Positions 12,390 through 31,400 of a DNA stretch of 64,000 bases are shown here, piece after piece. This stretch comes from Pempheris klunzingeri. Taxonomy: Eukaryota > Chordata > Actinopteri > Acropomatiformes > Pempheridae. The translations under genes and the position numbers were made by a program. The notes beneath the pieces are model-generated. The model searched no databases, had not been told where the DNA came from, and was given only the letters and a program-made list of their open reading frames with translations. The stretch is taken from positions 15,516,328 to 15,580,327 of the forward strand of contig NC_092019.1 of assembly GCF_042242105.1 (NCBI RefSeq), in the 5' to 3' direction. Position 1 is the first letter of the stretch, and each line of letters begins with the position of its first letter.

Positions 12390-12621
12390 GCATCACAAGA
12401 TTACAGTTATTTATATTTTTTTCCTCTAGGTTGTGTAGTTGGGGTAGAGTCCTTCCCATTGTCGTAGATCTCTTCGGTAGTAAATCCGCCAGCAGTTTCA
12501 AGGTGAATACTGTTCCATCTTTGAGGATGTTACAGCGTACGCAGCCGTGACTGCCTGGTTTTTCACTGGGAGGACTTCCCAGTTGGGTTAATGAATGAGC
12601 CATGAAACATTGCAAAAAGTA

Positions 12622-12627
12622 TTTATT
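12622..12627 (-). terminator. Poly(A) signal of the rbm12b-like gene
   Basis: TTTATT on the plus strand (AATAAA on minus), about 195 bases beyond the minus-strand stop at 12822. With the plus-strand signal at 12384 this makes a compact tail-to-tail gene end. Confidence 0.5.
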
Positions 12628-12821
12628 TTAAAATGAAAATGTACCAAATGTTCAGAGGGAATGTAAAGAAATTCTTAATGGCTACTAAATGTGATGAAGC
12701 CTTTAACAGTGTGTTGATACAATCAAGCAGAATTACGGTTATAAGACATGCTTCATGAGGAAATTGAAATCTCAGTCTTTGTACATGGTGTCTGCATTCG
12801 AGCATTGAGTATTCAATTTCC

Positions 12822-14479
12822 TCACACATTACAAGCCAAGATGTCCTCCATTTGCTTCACATTTATGCGGGTGAGAAGTAAATTTGTCCCCCAGAAGTGC
12901 TGACCGTGGAGCCTTTGAGCCATTGCAGCCAGCTTCTGCGACTTAAACTGAACCACGGCCTCACCGATACCCTTGCCATCATGGTCAAATAGTAAGATAT
13001 CATCCTTCCTACGCTTGTATTTGCAGAAAAGGCTTTTTATTTGACTTTTCTGTACGTCTGCCGGCATGTTTCTGAGAAACGGGCATGTCTGAGCCGTAGG
13101 GTCTGAGTACATGCTTGGTGCTCCTGGTGTTTCAACTGGATCCAATTTCCTCTTAAAAAATTTGGTTTCTTCTTTGGATCCTTCTTCAGACAATGCTTGA
13201 GATTCCTGGGATGGGTCTTGGCCATCATGTCCCTCATCTCCATCCTTGTGATTGAAGAGACCTCAATGGCATTAGGCCCCACATAGCAGCCAGTGAGATT
13301 CGTTGCGTAGTCATAATCTTCAGGGCGGTCAAAGATAAGAAAAGCTTTGTCTGTTTTTTTGCCTTCCTTGTCAAGCAGATGAAGTACATTTTTGTGTGAA
13401 ATGTTTGGACATCCAAACAGTTCTTTTATTTCAGTCTTTGTCATCTGTTTGGGTAGATTACCAACCATGACATGGTACTCCATAGTTGGTGATAAGGCAG
13501 TTAACTCATTGTGAAATTTTTGCTTTTTTGGTTTTTTAGAGGGCAACTGGTTGACAGATTGCCTCTTGAATTGCAGTGCACAAGTGGGTTTTTGTTTGGG
13601 TTTCACCCTCTCTCCAGCATCCAAAGCATTTTCACATTCTTGCAGCGCACAGGTCCACATCTCCTCAGTTGCTCCACGTACCTCCACACAGTTGGGACCC
13701 AGTGACCGTTGGTTGAAGAGATGAGCATCACATGCATCCTGCATGTTTGCAAACTTTACAAGGCACCCGTGACCAAGTCCCAGCTTGACATTCAAAATGA
13801 CTTCCTGTACTGTCAACCCTTTGAAAAAATTGTAGATGACCTCTTTTGTGGTAGAGGCTGGAAGACCAAAGACTCTGACGTAGCCTGGGCTCAAGTTCAG
13901 AGTTTGCTCTGGAGTCGTCACCTCAGACACAACAGTGCTTGAATGGATTCTTGGATCTGCCTTCGTATTGTCTTTTTGATAGGACGACTGGAGACCTTGA
14001 AGAACAGTATAAACCCCAAGAAGAAAGGCAGTGTTGGAATCAAGTGACTGTACATTTGAACCATCAGGATGAGGAGGCTGTTGCTGATTTGCAGTATTGG
14101 GATCAAGTGTCCTGTTAGAAGGCGGTAGATCTGCAGTAATCGGGCTGCGAGGCCGTGCTTTTTCTCCTGGAGTTGGTCTCTTCACAGTTACCCGTGTGGA
14201 GGAGGGTTTCTTTTTCTTTAACAGTGACTGCAATTTGTGCTCCATCTCTGTCATGCTGCTTGCGTGTAGCGACACCTTAGACCCTTTGAGGAAACTGCCA
14301 CTGTACCGCATGGCAAGCTGGGCATCTCTCTCTGTTTTGAATGCAATGAAAGCTTCTCTCAGACTTCCTCCCACTATGTATACTCCACCCTCGTGTATTT
14401 GAAGGCACTCAAAGAATGTCCGTATATCCTTAGTACCTGCTGTCACATCGAGGCCTTGCAATCGCAGGATTACGGTCAT
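12822..14479 (-). CDS. rbm12b: RBM12B-like protein with four RRMs; frame change before the last RRM
   Basis: A single coding exon, as in vertebrate RBM12/RBM12B, which bind RNA in the nucleus through repeated RRMs. RRM1 is at residues 1-75 (MTVILRLQGLDVTAGTKDIR), a linker of Pro/Thr/Lys follows, RRM2 is near residues 205-280 (YVRVFGLPASTTKEVIYNFF), and RRM3 near 335-410 (YHVMVGNLPKQMTKTEIKEL). RRM4 (CPFLRNMPADVQKSQIKSLF...EAVVQFKSQKLAAMAQRLHG) and the tail ending ILACNV lie one frame away, stop at 12822-12824. The switch fits loss of one base in the CCC run at 13208-13210; in the first frame translation would instead stop at 13037 without RRM4. The ATG at 14479 follows a splice acceptor at 14504, so the 5' UTR is spliced. 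Assignment to rbm12b rather than rbm12 rests on its neighbour tmem67, as in human 8q22. Confidence 0.83.
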
Positions 14480-14503
14480 TTTTCAAACCAGGTCAGGTGG
14501 TGT

Positions 14504-15695
14504 CTGAAAATAAGACAACAATGGTGAAAAACACAAATAGCAACACAAGTGTGTACGACAAAGCAAGATACATTGTTTTTGAGGTATGCTGAGGCTAAAG
14601 CTAGAGTTTTCCTCTAACTTGGCTAGACTGCCATGGTAACTTATGCCGCAAACTAAACTGCTCCAGAGAAGATTGTGTTCGCTCTGATTTAAAACAGCCA
14701 TGAAAAGCACTGCCCTTTCACCAGTTCTTTTCCTGACCATATTTTTTATGGGCAACATAGATTCTCAGCTGAGGAACACTTTGTATACACACATACTTGT
14801 CCAGACGTACAGTAGTTATGTCACCGATCTATGCCGTGCAATTCTACTAACGCAAACTGTGTGCATTGTTTTGCATTTTTTTGCCATGGAAACCTACATG
14901 CATTCTGTTGGTGATACTGAAAAGTATAGTATCACTCTTTGCTTCAGGTAATATTAACAGTATTACATTTTACATAGCATACCATCCAAACATGAAAAGA
15001 AGGATGACCGCAAAGCAACTACAGACCACTACGGATTTCATTTATGTTTGATCCTGATTTAGGTATTGGTATTGCAGCTAATTAAAACATATTAGAAAAT
15101 TGATTTGTCCATAGGTATTAACCATAGATAATACTCACTGACATTCTTTTCACTTTCATTTGGCCAAAGACTAAAGTGACTTCTGCACATTATTCATTAT
15201 GGGACAGTGTCAGACCTAAATGCACTAAATGAGTATAATGATAAAATCTCTCCCCCGATTTGCAGCAACGCTGTTGCTTGTTTGTATATTTTCTTTCTTC
15301 ATAGCTCTCCAATATAACAACATGTTCTTTTACTGAAGCAGGCTGCACGTGTTCGGTCCATTTGTGCGGAAGGAGATTCAGTTGGCGCCAGATGTTCCCT
15401 TAAGGAGAAAACCTGGGTTAACAAAGAAAGTTGGAAACCACCGTCGTCATGCCCATTTCCCCTGGTTTGGAGTTTTAGGTTTTGTCCAAAAAATCCAGGA
15501 TGTGTCGATCTTGAGTCGTAGTTCATCCCTCAGCTGTATGCCAGGATGTTAACACATATTTATAACAAGACTACAACAAAAACAAAAAAAACACGTGCGT
15601 CATGCAGCAGGCAGTCCTGGAGGTAAACGTGTGCGCGCTGGAAAACGCAGAAAAACAAGTTTTCTGTAGCCATTAAAACACACACAAATACTCAC
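14504..15695 (-). other. 5' UTR intron of the rbm12b-like gene
   Basis: Bounded by a donor GTGAGT at 15695-15690 (minus strand) and acceptor TTTTCAG ending at 14504. No coding exon was recognised. It contains two RFX X-box-like palindromes, at 14627-14640 and 14880-14893, reported separately. Confidence 0.55.
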
Positions 15696-15900
15696 CACAG
15701 CTGCGTATATTAGATAATTGTTTACAGGTGGTGTTTGAAAGTGTCGTCGTCGCTGTCCTGCCTCTAAACACCCGAGATTAGATACATTTGATCAGCCTCT
15801 GTCTGCCCCTGCCCGTTCTCCGGTTCTACATCTGCTCCATACCGCACCTTTTTTCCCTCCCTTTGCGCTAATTGGCTCAGAAACGTGTTTAAGGCGCAGT
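15696..15900 (-). promoter_or_regulatory. 5' exon and promoter region of the rbm12b-like gene
   Basis: A minus-strand donor (GTG then GTGAGT at 15695) marks the end of a non-coding first exon. Upstream sequence to about 15900 has several CpG and CGACGACG repeats near 15745 and an inverted CCAAT (ATTGG near 15871). The start site is not defined. Confidence 0.45.
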
Positions 15901-17593
15901 ACCGCCCCCTACTGGACCGGAGGGTCTACAGTCAGGACAACTGGAGCAGTAGAAAGTTACAGAGCTTTTAATACAGGTAAATAAGATCCAATAACTTTAG
16001 ATATAACAAGATTAAAAAACAAACAAAACAAAAAAAAACACACACACATTAAAGTTTAGGATTTAAGAAAATTCTTGTTATATCTGACCTCATTACACAC
16101 ATATTTCCAGTTCCAGTTAAGACATGCCTTTTCCCTCCACAAGAATGCAGTCTTCAGTCCAAAAATAGCACAACCTTCAGATCAGGAAAAAAGCTTTTTG
16201 CTAGAAAAAAGAAATCTTCCATCAGAAAAAAAAGACTCTTTCACCGTAAAAAGACACGATTCTTAAGTCACGAGGGCTACACCCATGAGCCAAAAACTGA
16301 CCACAATCTTCAGCCAGGAAAGGACAAAGGTAAAGTAATATAAAAGATTTAGCCAATGAGAGTGAGATTATATTATGTAGTGCTGGGCTCTTACTTGGCC
16401 CAGCTCAGCCCTCAACCATTATGTAACTTTTTCCTCTTTGCAGATTTGTCCTCTTGCCCTTCAGTCACATATCCAAACACCCACTGATGGAAAAAGTCCA
16501 ACCAGCTGTTAAAGGTCTCTAATATACACCCTCCAATCCACTCTGTTCTTTTTGACTAATTTCACTTAAATACTTACATTTTAAAATCTTTCTTACTTCA
16601 ACTCACGACTTGTGGTTCTCTCCCCCCCTGTAGGACCATGCTAATATGTTACTGTGCTTTGTCAGAAGGAAGTGAATAAGATGCAGCTACTTCCTGCCAA
16701 AAGTCCCCTATGACTCACCCACTGAGTAGAGAATCACCAGCCCAAAATAAAACAAGCAGTGGTTTGATTACAAATCTTTCTACGGGCTACAAATGTTCCT
16801 ATTCCAAAATGGTTATTTACTAGCCTTAACAAAGATTATGCTCTGTTTAACACAATATACAGCATATATAGGTTTGTAATTACATATGAAACAAGGACTG
16901 ATCATTTTTTAAAAAAACCACTATATATCTTCCCTTCCTTCTAGTTAAACTCTCAAATGTCTTGCTTGTAGTCCATAGAACTGCAAATTATTTCCTTGCA
17001 TTTCTTTAGCTCATTAAGTCCTTGGATCCTTTCAGTTCTATCTGAAAACCCCCTCAGTTTCCAGAGGACACGGTGACAGTGACCTGCTACACCTGCCTCA
17101 TTTCAGCGTCCATTAAATCACCCCCATAAAGGTCACCTTTGGTAGATACTTGGGTAAAGCGAACAGGTGAGATTGGTGATAAGTTGGGAGCACACCACAG
17201 TGGATAAGGTTTGTTCTAATTGAATTGGTGACACTTTAGGTGGAATGCTGGTCCAATCTACTGGTGTTACTACACTTAGTCAAGCGTATTGTCTTAGTGT
17301 CTCATAAGTTTGATTTACTGTTATATTTGTTTTTTCTCATTCTTCATATAACACAGAAATGATTGTCCATTGTGTCCTGAAAAGATCTTCCAGTGTAATC
17401 ATATACAGAAATAAAGATTTATGCATACATAAATGTGAGTAATTAATTCTAAACTCATATTTTCCTTTCTTTGAAGTATTTATTTGCACATTTGCATCCA
17501 CGCGTTCAACCATGCTTTTTTGACGCACACATAAACGTGCCACAACGTCATCACGCAGGATGAATAGGATTGTGGGTAAAACGGAAGACCGTT
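15901..17593. other. Intergenic, divergent rbm12b/tmem67 spacer
   Basis: No gene, RNA gene or clear element found. A/C-rich low-complexity DNA is at 16010-16050, and AAAAAAG-rich patches at 16180-16260. The right end (17520-17600) has GTCATCACG and ACGGAAG (an ETS-like core) just before tmem67. Confidence 0.5.
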
Positions 17594-17600
17594 GTTTACC

Positions 17601-25197
<7,597 letters not shown>

Positions 25198-25372
25198 AAT
25201 TCCCTGCTTAGTAATTGGCGGCATTAGTGTTGTTTAGTGGCATTTCTCTCAAAGATGTTTACTGTTCACGGCTTTTGAAGCTCTTTTTTTGTACTTTTCT
25301 TTACACATACAGTATTTTCAGTGCAGTTTCATGATGTAAATAATTTTTTTGTAAAGATTCAAATTTTTATTC

Positions 25373-25378
25373 ATTAAA
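25373..25378 (+). terminator. Poly(A) signal of tmem67
   Basis: ATTAAA about 175 bases beyond the tmem67 stop, followed by a T/G-rich stretch (GTTTTGATATGTGTTT), the usual downstream element. Confidence 0.55.
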
Positions 25379-25399
25379 ACGTTTTGATATGTGTTTCGA

Positions 25400-26290
25400 C
25401 AGTATTGTTTAGAGTTTTCTTTTGAGAAAAAAACACAGTGGCTTGTCCAAATATATTATTATGAAAAACATATGATGGCATGAAGAAAAATCTTTACAGA
25501 CTAAAAAAGTTAGAAGTGCACAGTAATATATGTAATTATATCATTATGCATACCTATACCTTTAACATTTCTCAGTATATTATGTCAATGTTGCTAAACA
25601 CTGAGCAACACTGTTTTATGGCAGCTCTGGGTTTTTATATGATTTTTTTTTATGTTTTATGGATCAGCCAAAACAGACATTCCTGTCAGGTAATTGTATG
25701 CATCAACAATCACTTAATTGCTTTAATCATACTGTAACATTGATATTGATATTGCGATTTAGGACTACAAATATCCTGATATAGGAGAGCTGAGTTTGAG
25801 TTGAGCCACCTTGAAACTCAAAGACATACAAAGGAAGCTGATGTCTCTACTCTCTGTCTTTACAACTCACAGACTCAACAATGTTAAAACACAGAGTTTC
25901 TGTCCTTTCTCCTGCCTTCATAGCAATTCGTGCAAAATGTCCAGCTTTTAATGTATGTAGATTACAGAAAGATTTCCTATTTCTATTTGTGGTTTGTTTG
26001 CAGAGCTTAGTCTTTATTTAGAAACGGCTTGAGGCTTTTGTGTCTCCTCAGAATTTGCTGTGGTACTGCTAGAACAGCAAATGTTTTCTTTGTGGCTTAT
26101 GATTTTTAGCTGTTTTCAAAGCCATCCTGGCCTTTAATAACAATACCTAAATGTATCAATCAAAATGGGATTGATAAGAATAAATTAGATTAAACATTTG
26201 AGATGACTCACAGAGAGGTTTTCACAGTATTGAGATCACAGTAACTTTAACCTCTGGTTTTATGGTTTTAAAAGGCTCCTTCTTATCAGT
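25400..26290. other. Intergenic tmem67-pdp1 spacer
   Basis: AT-rich DNA without a recognisable gene or element. GATATTGATATTGCGATT near 25742 resembles the edge of a common fish repeat but is too short to call. Confidence 0.45.
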
Positions 26291-26299
26291 CAGTGGGCT

Positions 26300-26345
26300 C
26301 GTCGTGACGTCACCATTGGCTGTCATCGCTCAGCCAATCAGCGCT
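26300..26345 (+). promoter_or_regulatory. pdp1 promoter with CRE and two CCAAT boxes
   Basis: A perfect palindromic cAMP-response element TGACGTCA is at 26305-26312. An inverted CCAAT (ATTGG) is at 26315-26319 and a direct CCAAT at 26334-26338, about 20 bases apart. CpG density rises sharply here. Such spacing is typical of TATA-less promoters using CREB/ATF and NF-Y. Confidence 0.6.
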
Positions 26346-26442
26346 GAGCGTGCGGAGCGGCGCTGCAGGATGAGACGGACGGACCAGAGGGGTCGGTGTT
26401 CAGCCATGAACTTCAGCAACTTCTCCACATCCACCGGTTAAG
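26346..26442 (+). other. pdp1 non-coding exon 1 with an 11-codon uORF
   Basis: GC-rich sequence downstream of the CRE/CCAAT cluster, ending at the strong donor GGTGAGT (GT at 26443). It contains ATG at 26406 and a stop at 26439-26441, encoding MNFSNFSTSTG. The exon's start is estimated. Confidence 0.55.
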
Positions 26443-28431
26443 GTGAGTCTCAACTCTGCGGTCATGCTTTTCGACAGCAAAGTCGCTGTTTTTTAATTCT
26501 TTTTAATTTCAGCTGGTTCCGTCTGGGCTCGTGTGAGCAGACATTATCCAGACTGACCCGAGTTAGTGGGTGTAACCACTAGCACCACTAGCTGCCATTA
26601 GCACGAATTTGGCTGCTCTGCTCGGCTGACGGGCGCACGTCGTGTCCACTGTAGTGAAAACCGTAACATTATCTGTTAATGCCATATCGTGGTGCTGCTC
26701 TGCTCTGAGACCGGGTCACTTGTGTTGGACGTCCAGCTTCCTTCTCCGAGGTTACGGCTAGGAGGGCTCTCCTTGCTGCTAGCAAGGAGAGGCTAATGAT
26801 GTCAACAAACATGGCAACTTTCTTTCAGAGCTCAGAGCTGGGACGGGCCCTCTGTGGTCTGTCTGACTCATGCACAGATTGAGTTTGGGAGGGTTTCGGC
26901 TGCCCTGCTCACGCCAACACAGCGTAGATTTACACCTGAGCTGTCATCACCTGTGCTGCTGCATCTCTCAGCAGAACCAGGCTGGACCAAAAGGAGATGG
27001 CACTGTGAGGCGCTGCAGATATGCTTGAGTTTAGCAATGAGGACGGATTGTATGGAGACACACAGTCAGGATCCAGTTCAGTGGGTCAGGACAGGGCAGA
27101 GCATGACTCAAGATCCAAATGTCAGGGCTGAAATTCTTGCCTAAGCTATCTTTAGCTGGCCGTGCAGTCCTGCTGACCCTGTCTTTGGAGAGGAGAGGAT
27201 AGCAGAGCTGCAATGCAAGCCAGATACCAGTGCACACATTTTCTTTAGACTTCAAGTCAAAAAAAGTGAACTGTCCTGAAACTTCAGTGCAAAAAGTGAG
27301 CTGCTGTCACTGTAGTTTTAGCATAAGGCTCAATAACATCCTTACGTCAGTCAATGGCATGTCAACACATTGTAAGGTTGCAATAATATCATTTTAGGTT
27401 TGACATTCCTGCATTGAGCAGGGTGTGCATACAAGGCAGATAAGACAGGAATTTAACTAGATGCATATCAGTTTACAAATACAACAAAAACTGAACAAAC
27501 TAATAACCTTCATGAAGTAGGACTTATTACAGTGCTGTTGAATTAGACTGCATTAGTCTCAGCTGCAAGTTCCTGATAACCTGGCAGCTGTGTGTAGACA
27601 TTATATATTATTGGGCAGTAAGCTATGAAAATAGCTACAAAATTCAGTACTAATGTAATGATTATGAAAACAGAGAAAATTAACAGAGGCATTAAAAGAT
27701 ACTCTCCACACACACACACATAGATCACCACCACTAACACTCTTCACTCCTGATCTCCTCTTTGGCTTTCTGTTCGCTTCCCCTCCCATCTGGTGTCTTG
27801 AGACGGGAAAGGTTTTCCCTGTCAGTAAGTGTCTTTTATTGGCCTGAATGATTTAAATATATCTTCCATTGCTGCAGCTGTTATGTTAGATGTCCTCATA
27901 TCTACTGTATGTCCCAGCATTGGAATGATGTTTTGTCTAATGTTAGACTTAATAACCACCTGTAGAACAGACAAAATGGCCTCTGCAGAGTTCTCCAGTA
28001 CAGGTAATCAGCAACCTGTTTAAACTGTTGATCTGATCTAATCTGCTCAGTGGCAAAATGTGTGAATGGTGGCCAACAGGGTGCGAGTTAAAAAGGACGA
28101 ATGCCAAAGATTGGAAAGTAAATAAATAAATGGATGCTTTGGTTTAATATGAAAAGTTACTAGCCAGTGTGGTGGGTTGGTGTTGTTAGGTTTAGACAAC
28201 ACATCCTTATGTGCATTTGGTGTTTTGAAAGTACTAATTCAAGGCCCTGCTATTGTCAGCCTTTCCAATTCGTCTACTGCTGTCCCAATTTCTAAATCCC
28301 ACCACGTCATCTGTTTCTGTTTTCACATTGTTTGCCTAATGGTGCACAAACAGGACACGCTGATCTCTGCAGATGAGAGCATCTCGTTAAAAGGACATCC
28401 AGCTGACTGCTGTTTGTGTATGAACCTGCAG
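26443..28431 (+). other. pdp1 intron 1
   Basis: No exon needed for the protein is present. A possible alternative exon ending CCAGTACAG before GTAATC (donor at 28004) is out of frame with the pdp1 ATG. A short CA run is at 27708-27721. Confidence 0.5.
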
Positions 28432-28444
28432 TGCACCTTCAGCC

Positions 28445-31400
28445 ATGCCTGTGACATCCCAGCTGCTCAGGGGTTTGCCCCGTACCAAGGTCTTGGCCTC
28501 CAGTCTGTTGCCATGCCAACAACACCAGTCCCAGTTAAGACCCATCACTCGCAGACCTGCCTCAAGACGGCCCTCTCACATATGGCAGAGCCACCAGCAC
28601 TCAAGAAGTTACCAGACAACCTCAGTGCTCCACAGCTACATCCTCACACCCCCACAGGTCAACTCTATTCTGAAAGCCAACGAGTACAGCTTCAAGGTTT
28701 GTTTGGGAGCACTCGCACATACAGAAAACACTTCTCACCATCTCTGTACATTAGTGTTCATCTTTCTCTTTGTTGTGGTTCTAGGTGCCAGAGTTTGATG
28801 GGAAGAATGTGTCATCAGTGATGGGTTTTGAGAGTAATCAGCTGCCAGCCAACGCTCCAATAGAAGACCGTCGTAGTGCAGCTACATGCCTGCAGACACG
28901 AGGAATGCTGCTGGGTGTGTTTGATGGCCATGCTGGCTGTGCCTGTGCACAGGTAGGGCTGATCAGCTATCAGATCATACCAGTTTATACTTTCACATTT
29001 CAAATCCTTTTACAACAAGGTGAATTTAGTTTCTTTATTTTCCTTTGTCAATTATTAGATATGCAACACTGTATTTACTCAATACTGTGACAATACAGTG
29101 TATATTTGTAACAAGTTTACAAAATTTTAGGGAAAAGTCATTATTCTTTGTTTATTTGTGGGACAGATCATAAAGTACCTGGTCGAACAGGCCTCTCATC
29201 CAAACAAAATTATTTTTATATTGTAATTTGTAACTTGCAACATGCTCTCGTAAAGTGTTACTGTAAACATCTGGTGAGCTGCACATCTATCAGTAGTTAG
29301 ATTAGATTAAAGTAGAATAACCCAGTACCAACCCAGTACCAAGAGTACCAGTAAAACAAAATGCATAGCATGGTCAGAAGGGATGTAACTTTGACATATA
29401 CAGAATAAACAAAACCATGCACTGATCAGAATCAGAAATAATTTATTGATCCCGAGGGGGAAATTGGGTGTACAGTAAGAGTGAATCCAGCTATGATTAC
29501 TGAGCAACATTTAACTACAAAATGGTGTATAGTTTATATTAAAATACTACTCACTATAGCATGAGTCTGGTTATGGTATATACGATATAAACAGCAAACA
29601 TGTAACATGTACTGTGCACAGTGTAAAAGAAGAAAATATGTATGTACTTATTAGGAATATTTTTGATACAAATACAGTGGGGCAAAAAAGTATTTAGTCA
29701 GCCACCAATTGTTCAAGTTCTCCCACTTAAAGATGAGAGAGGCCTGTAATTTTCATCATAGGTACACTTCAACTATGAGAGACAGAATGAGAAAAAAAAA
29801 TCCAGAAAATCACATTGTCTGATTTTTAAAGAAATTATTTGCAAATTATGGTGGAAAATAACTATTTGGTCAATAATAAAAGTTCATCTCAATACTTTGT
29901 TATATACCCTTTGTTGGCAATGACAGAGGTCAAACGTTTTCTGTAAGTCTTCACAAGGTTTTCACACTGACTAAATACTTTTTTGCCCCACTGTAGAAGG
30001 TTTGTATTGATCTACCCAGGACTCTTTATTCTGTTACGACCTGCTCACAAGCCTCAACAAAGGAAGAAGATGCACACCAAATTTGGCAACAATAAACTTA
30101 TATTTCTTAAAGTAAGGTGTTGTTAGTGTAAAACCAAAAGACAGCTAAACAAATTAGAGCAACGACAGCTTGGTGAGGGGTGAAGAGACCGACACACTGG
30201 CATCTGGGCAGGCAGGCTTAAGTAACATGTAACACTGCCCAGCTGTTCCCATTGAGTTTAATAAAACCTGCAGGGCACACAAAACACACACACAGGTCCA
30301 AGGCAACAGGCTCTGAGGCCGTCACAGTTCTCACTAAAGTTTCCAACTTTCCTCCTCTCTGCCAGGCACTGAGTGAGAGGTTGTTTTACTACATAGCAGT
30401 GTCTCTGCTGCCCCACAACACTCTGTGTGAGCTCGAGGCAGCGGTGGAGGCTGGCAGGGCCCTCAGTCCCATCCTGCAGTGGCACAAACACCCCAACGAC
30501 TACTTCAGCAGGGAGGCTCAGACTCTCTACTTCAACAGCCTTCGGACCTACTGGCAGGAGTTAATAGATCTCACCAGGTGAGGACTGGGGAACACGGCAC
30601 AGGATACATGGCTAGACAGCAGCACTGTGACAAAAATGCAACTTCATTAACTTAAGTGAGACTGGAGGTGCTGCCACTGAAGGCAATGGCAGTAAACATG
30701 ACTCTTGCACTGCTAATCAAAAATATGTGTACTGTTTACTTTTACCTTTCATTTTTACCTCTAAACCATTAAGACAGATGAGAACATGCATGAGCTGCAC
30801 AAAAGGGTATTTGCTGTCCAGTTTCTTGGCTTTTCCTAACACTTCAAACCAGATTTCCTGGTTTCTTATTTATCTTCATTTGTACCCTGTAGCAACATAC
30901 CCACACCAACACCGGCCCATCTGCTGTTTTGCCAATAGTGCTGTTGTCGGTCTCTGTTGTCGACCTCTGGCTCCCTCTCTATCTGCTTCACACATATTGC
31001 TTGGTTTCTCTCTTCAGCCCAGGTGATGTTCCAGAGACCAGCGAGGCGTTACTGAATGCCTTCAAGAGGCTGGACAATGACATCTCCTTGGAGGCTCAGG
31101 TGGGAACTGTGTGCTGTCTTCGTGTGAAGCCATTCTGCTGGTTCTTCTAAAAGCATCTTGTGTTCATGAGGAACTCGGATGTTCTCCTTAAGATCCGTAA
31201 AAGTCTGACTTTCTCTCAGCAAATTGTCATAGTGAACACCGCTGTGGCTGAACACTCAATCTATGTCTGACTGTCTTTGACCCAGTTTGCTAGATATTGC
31301 AGCTTGTCTATATGTGCTTTAAGCCTGCGTGTATTGCTAATCAACGAGACACAAATTCAAAATGACACAAATATGTAGCCCTGCGTCAGTGTTGCCACTG

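Noticed and set aside
27961-28004. Alternative pdp1 5' exon with ATG (MASAEFSST) before a GTAATC donor
   Set aside because: Joining it to the 28432 acceptor puts it out of frame with the phosphatase.
28177-28821. 214-codon plus-strand ORF over the pdp1 first coding exon
   Set aside because: It is an out-of-frame shadow reading through intron and exon; the true pdp1 frame starts at 28445.
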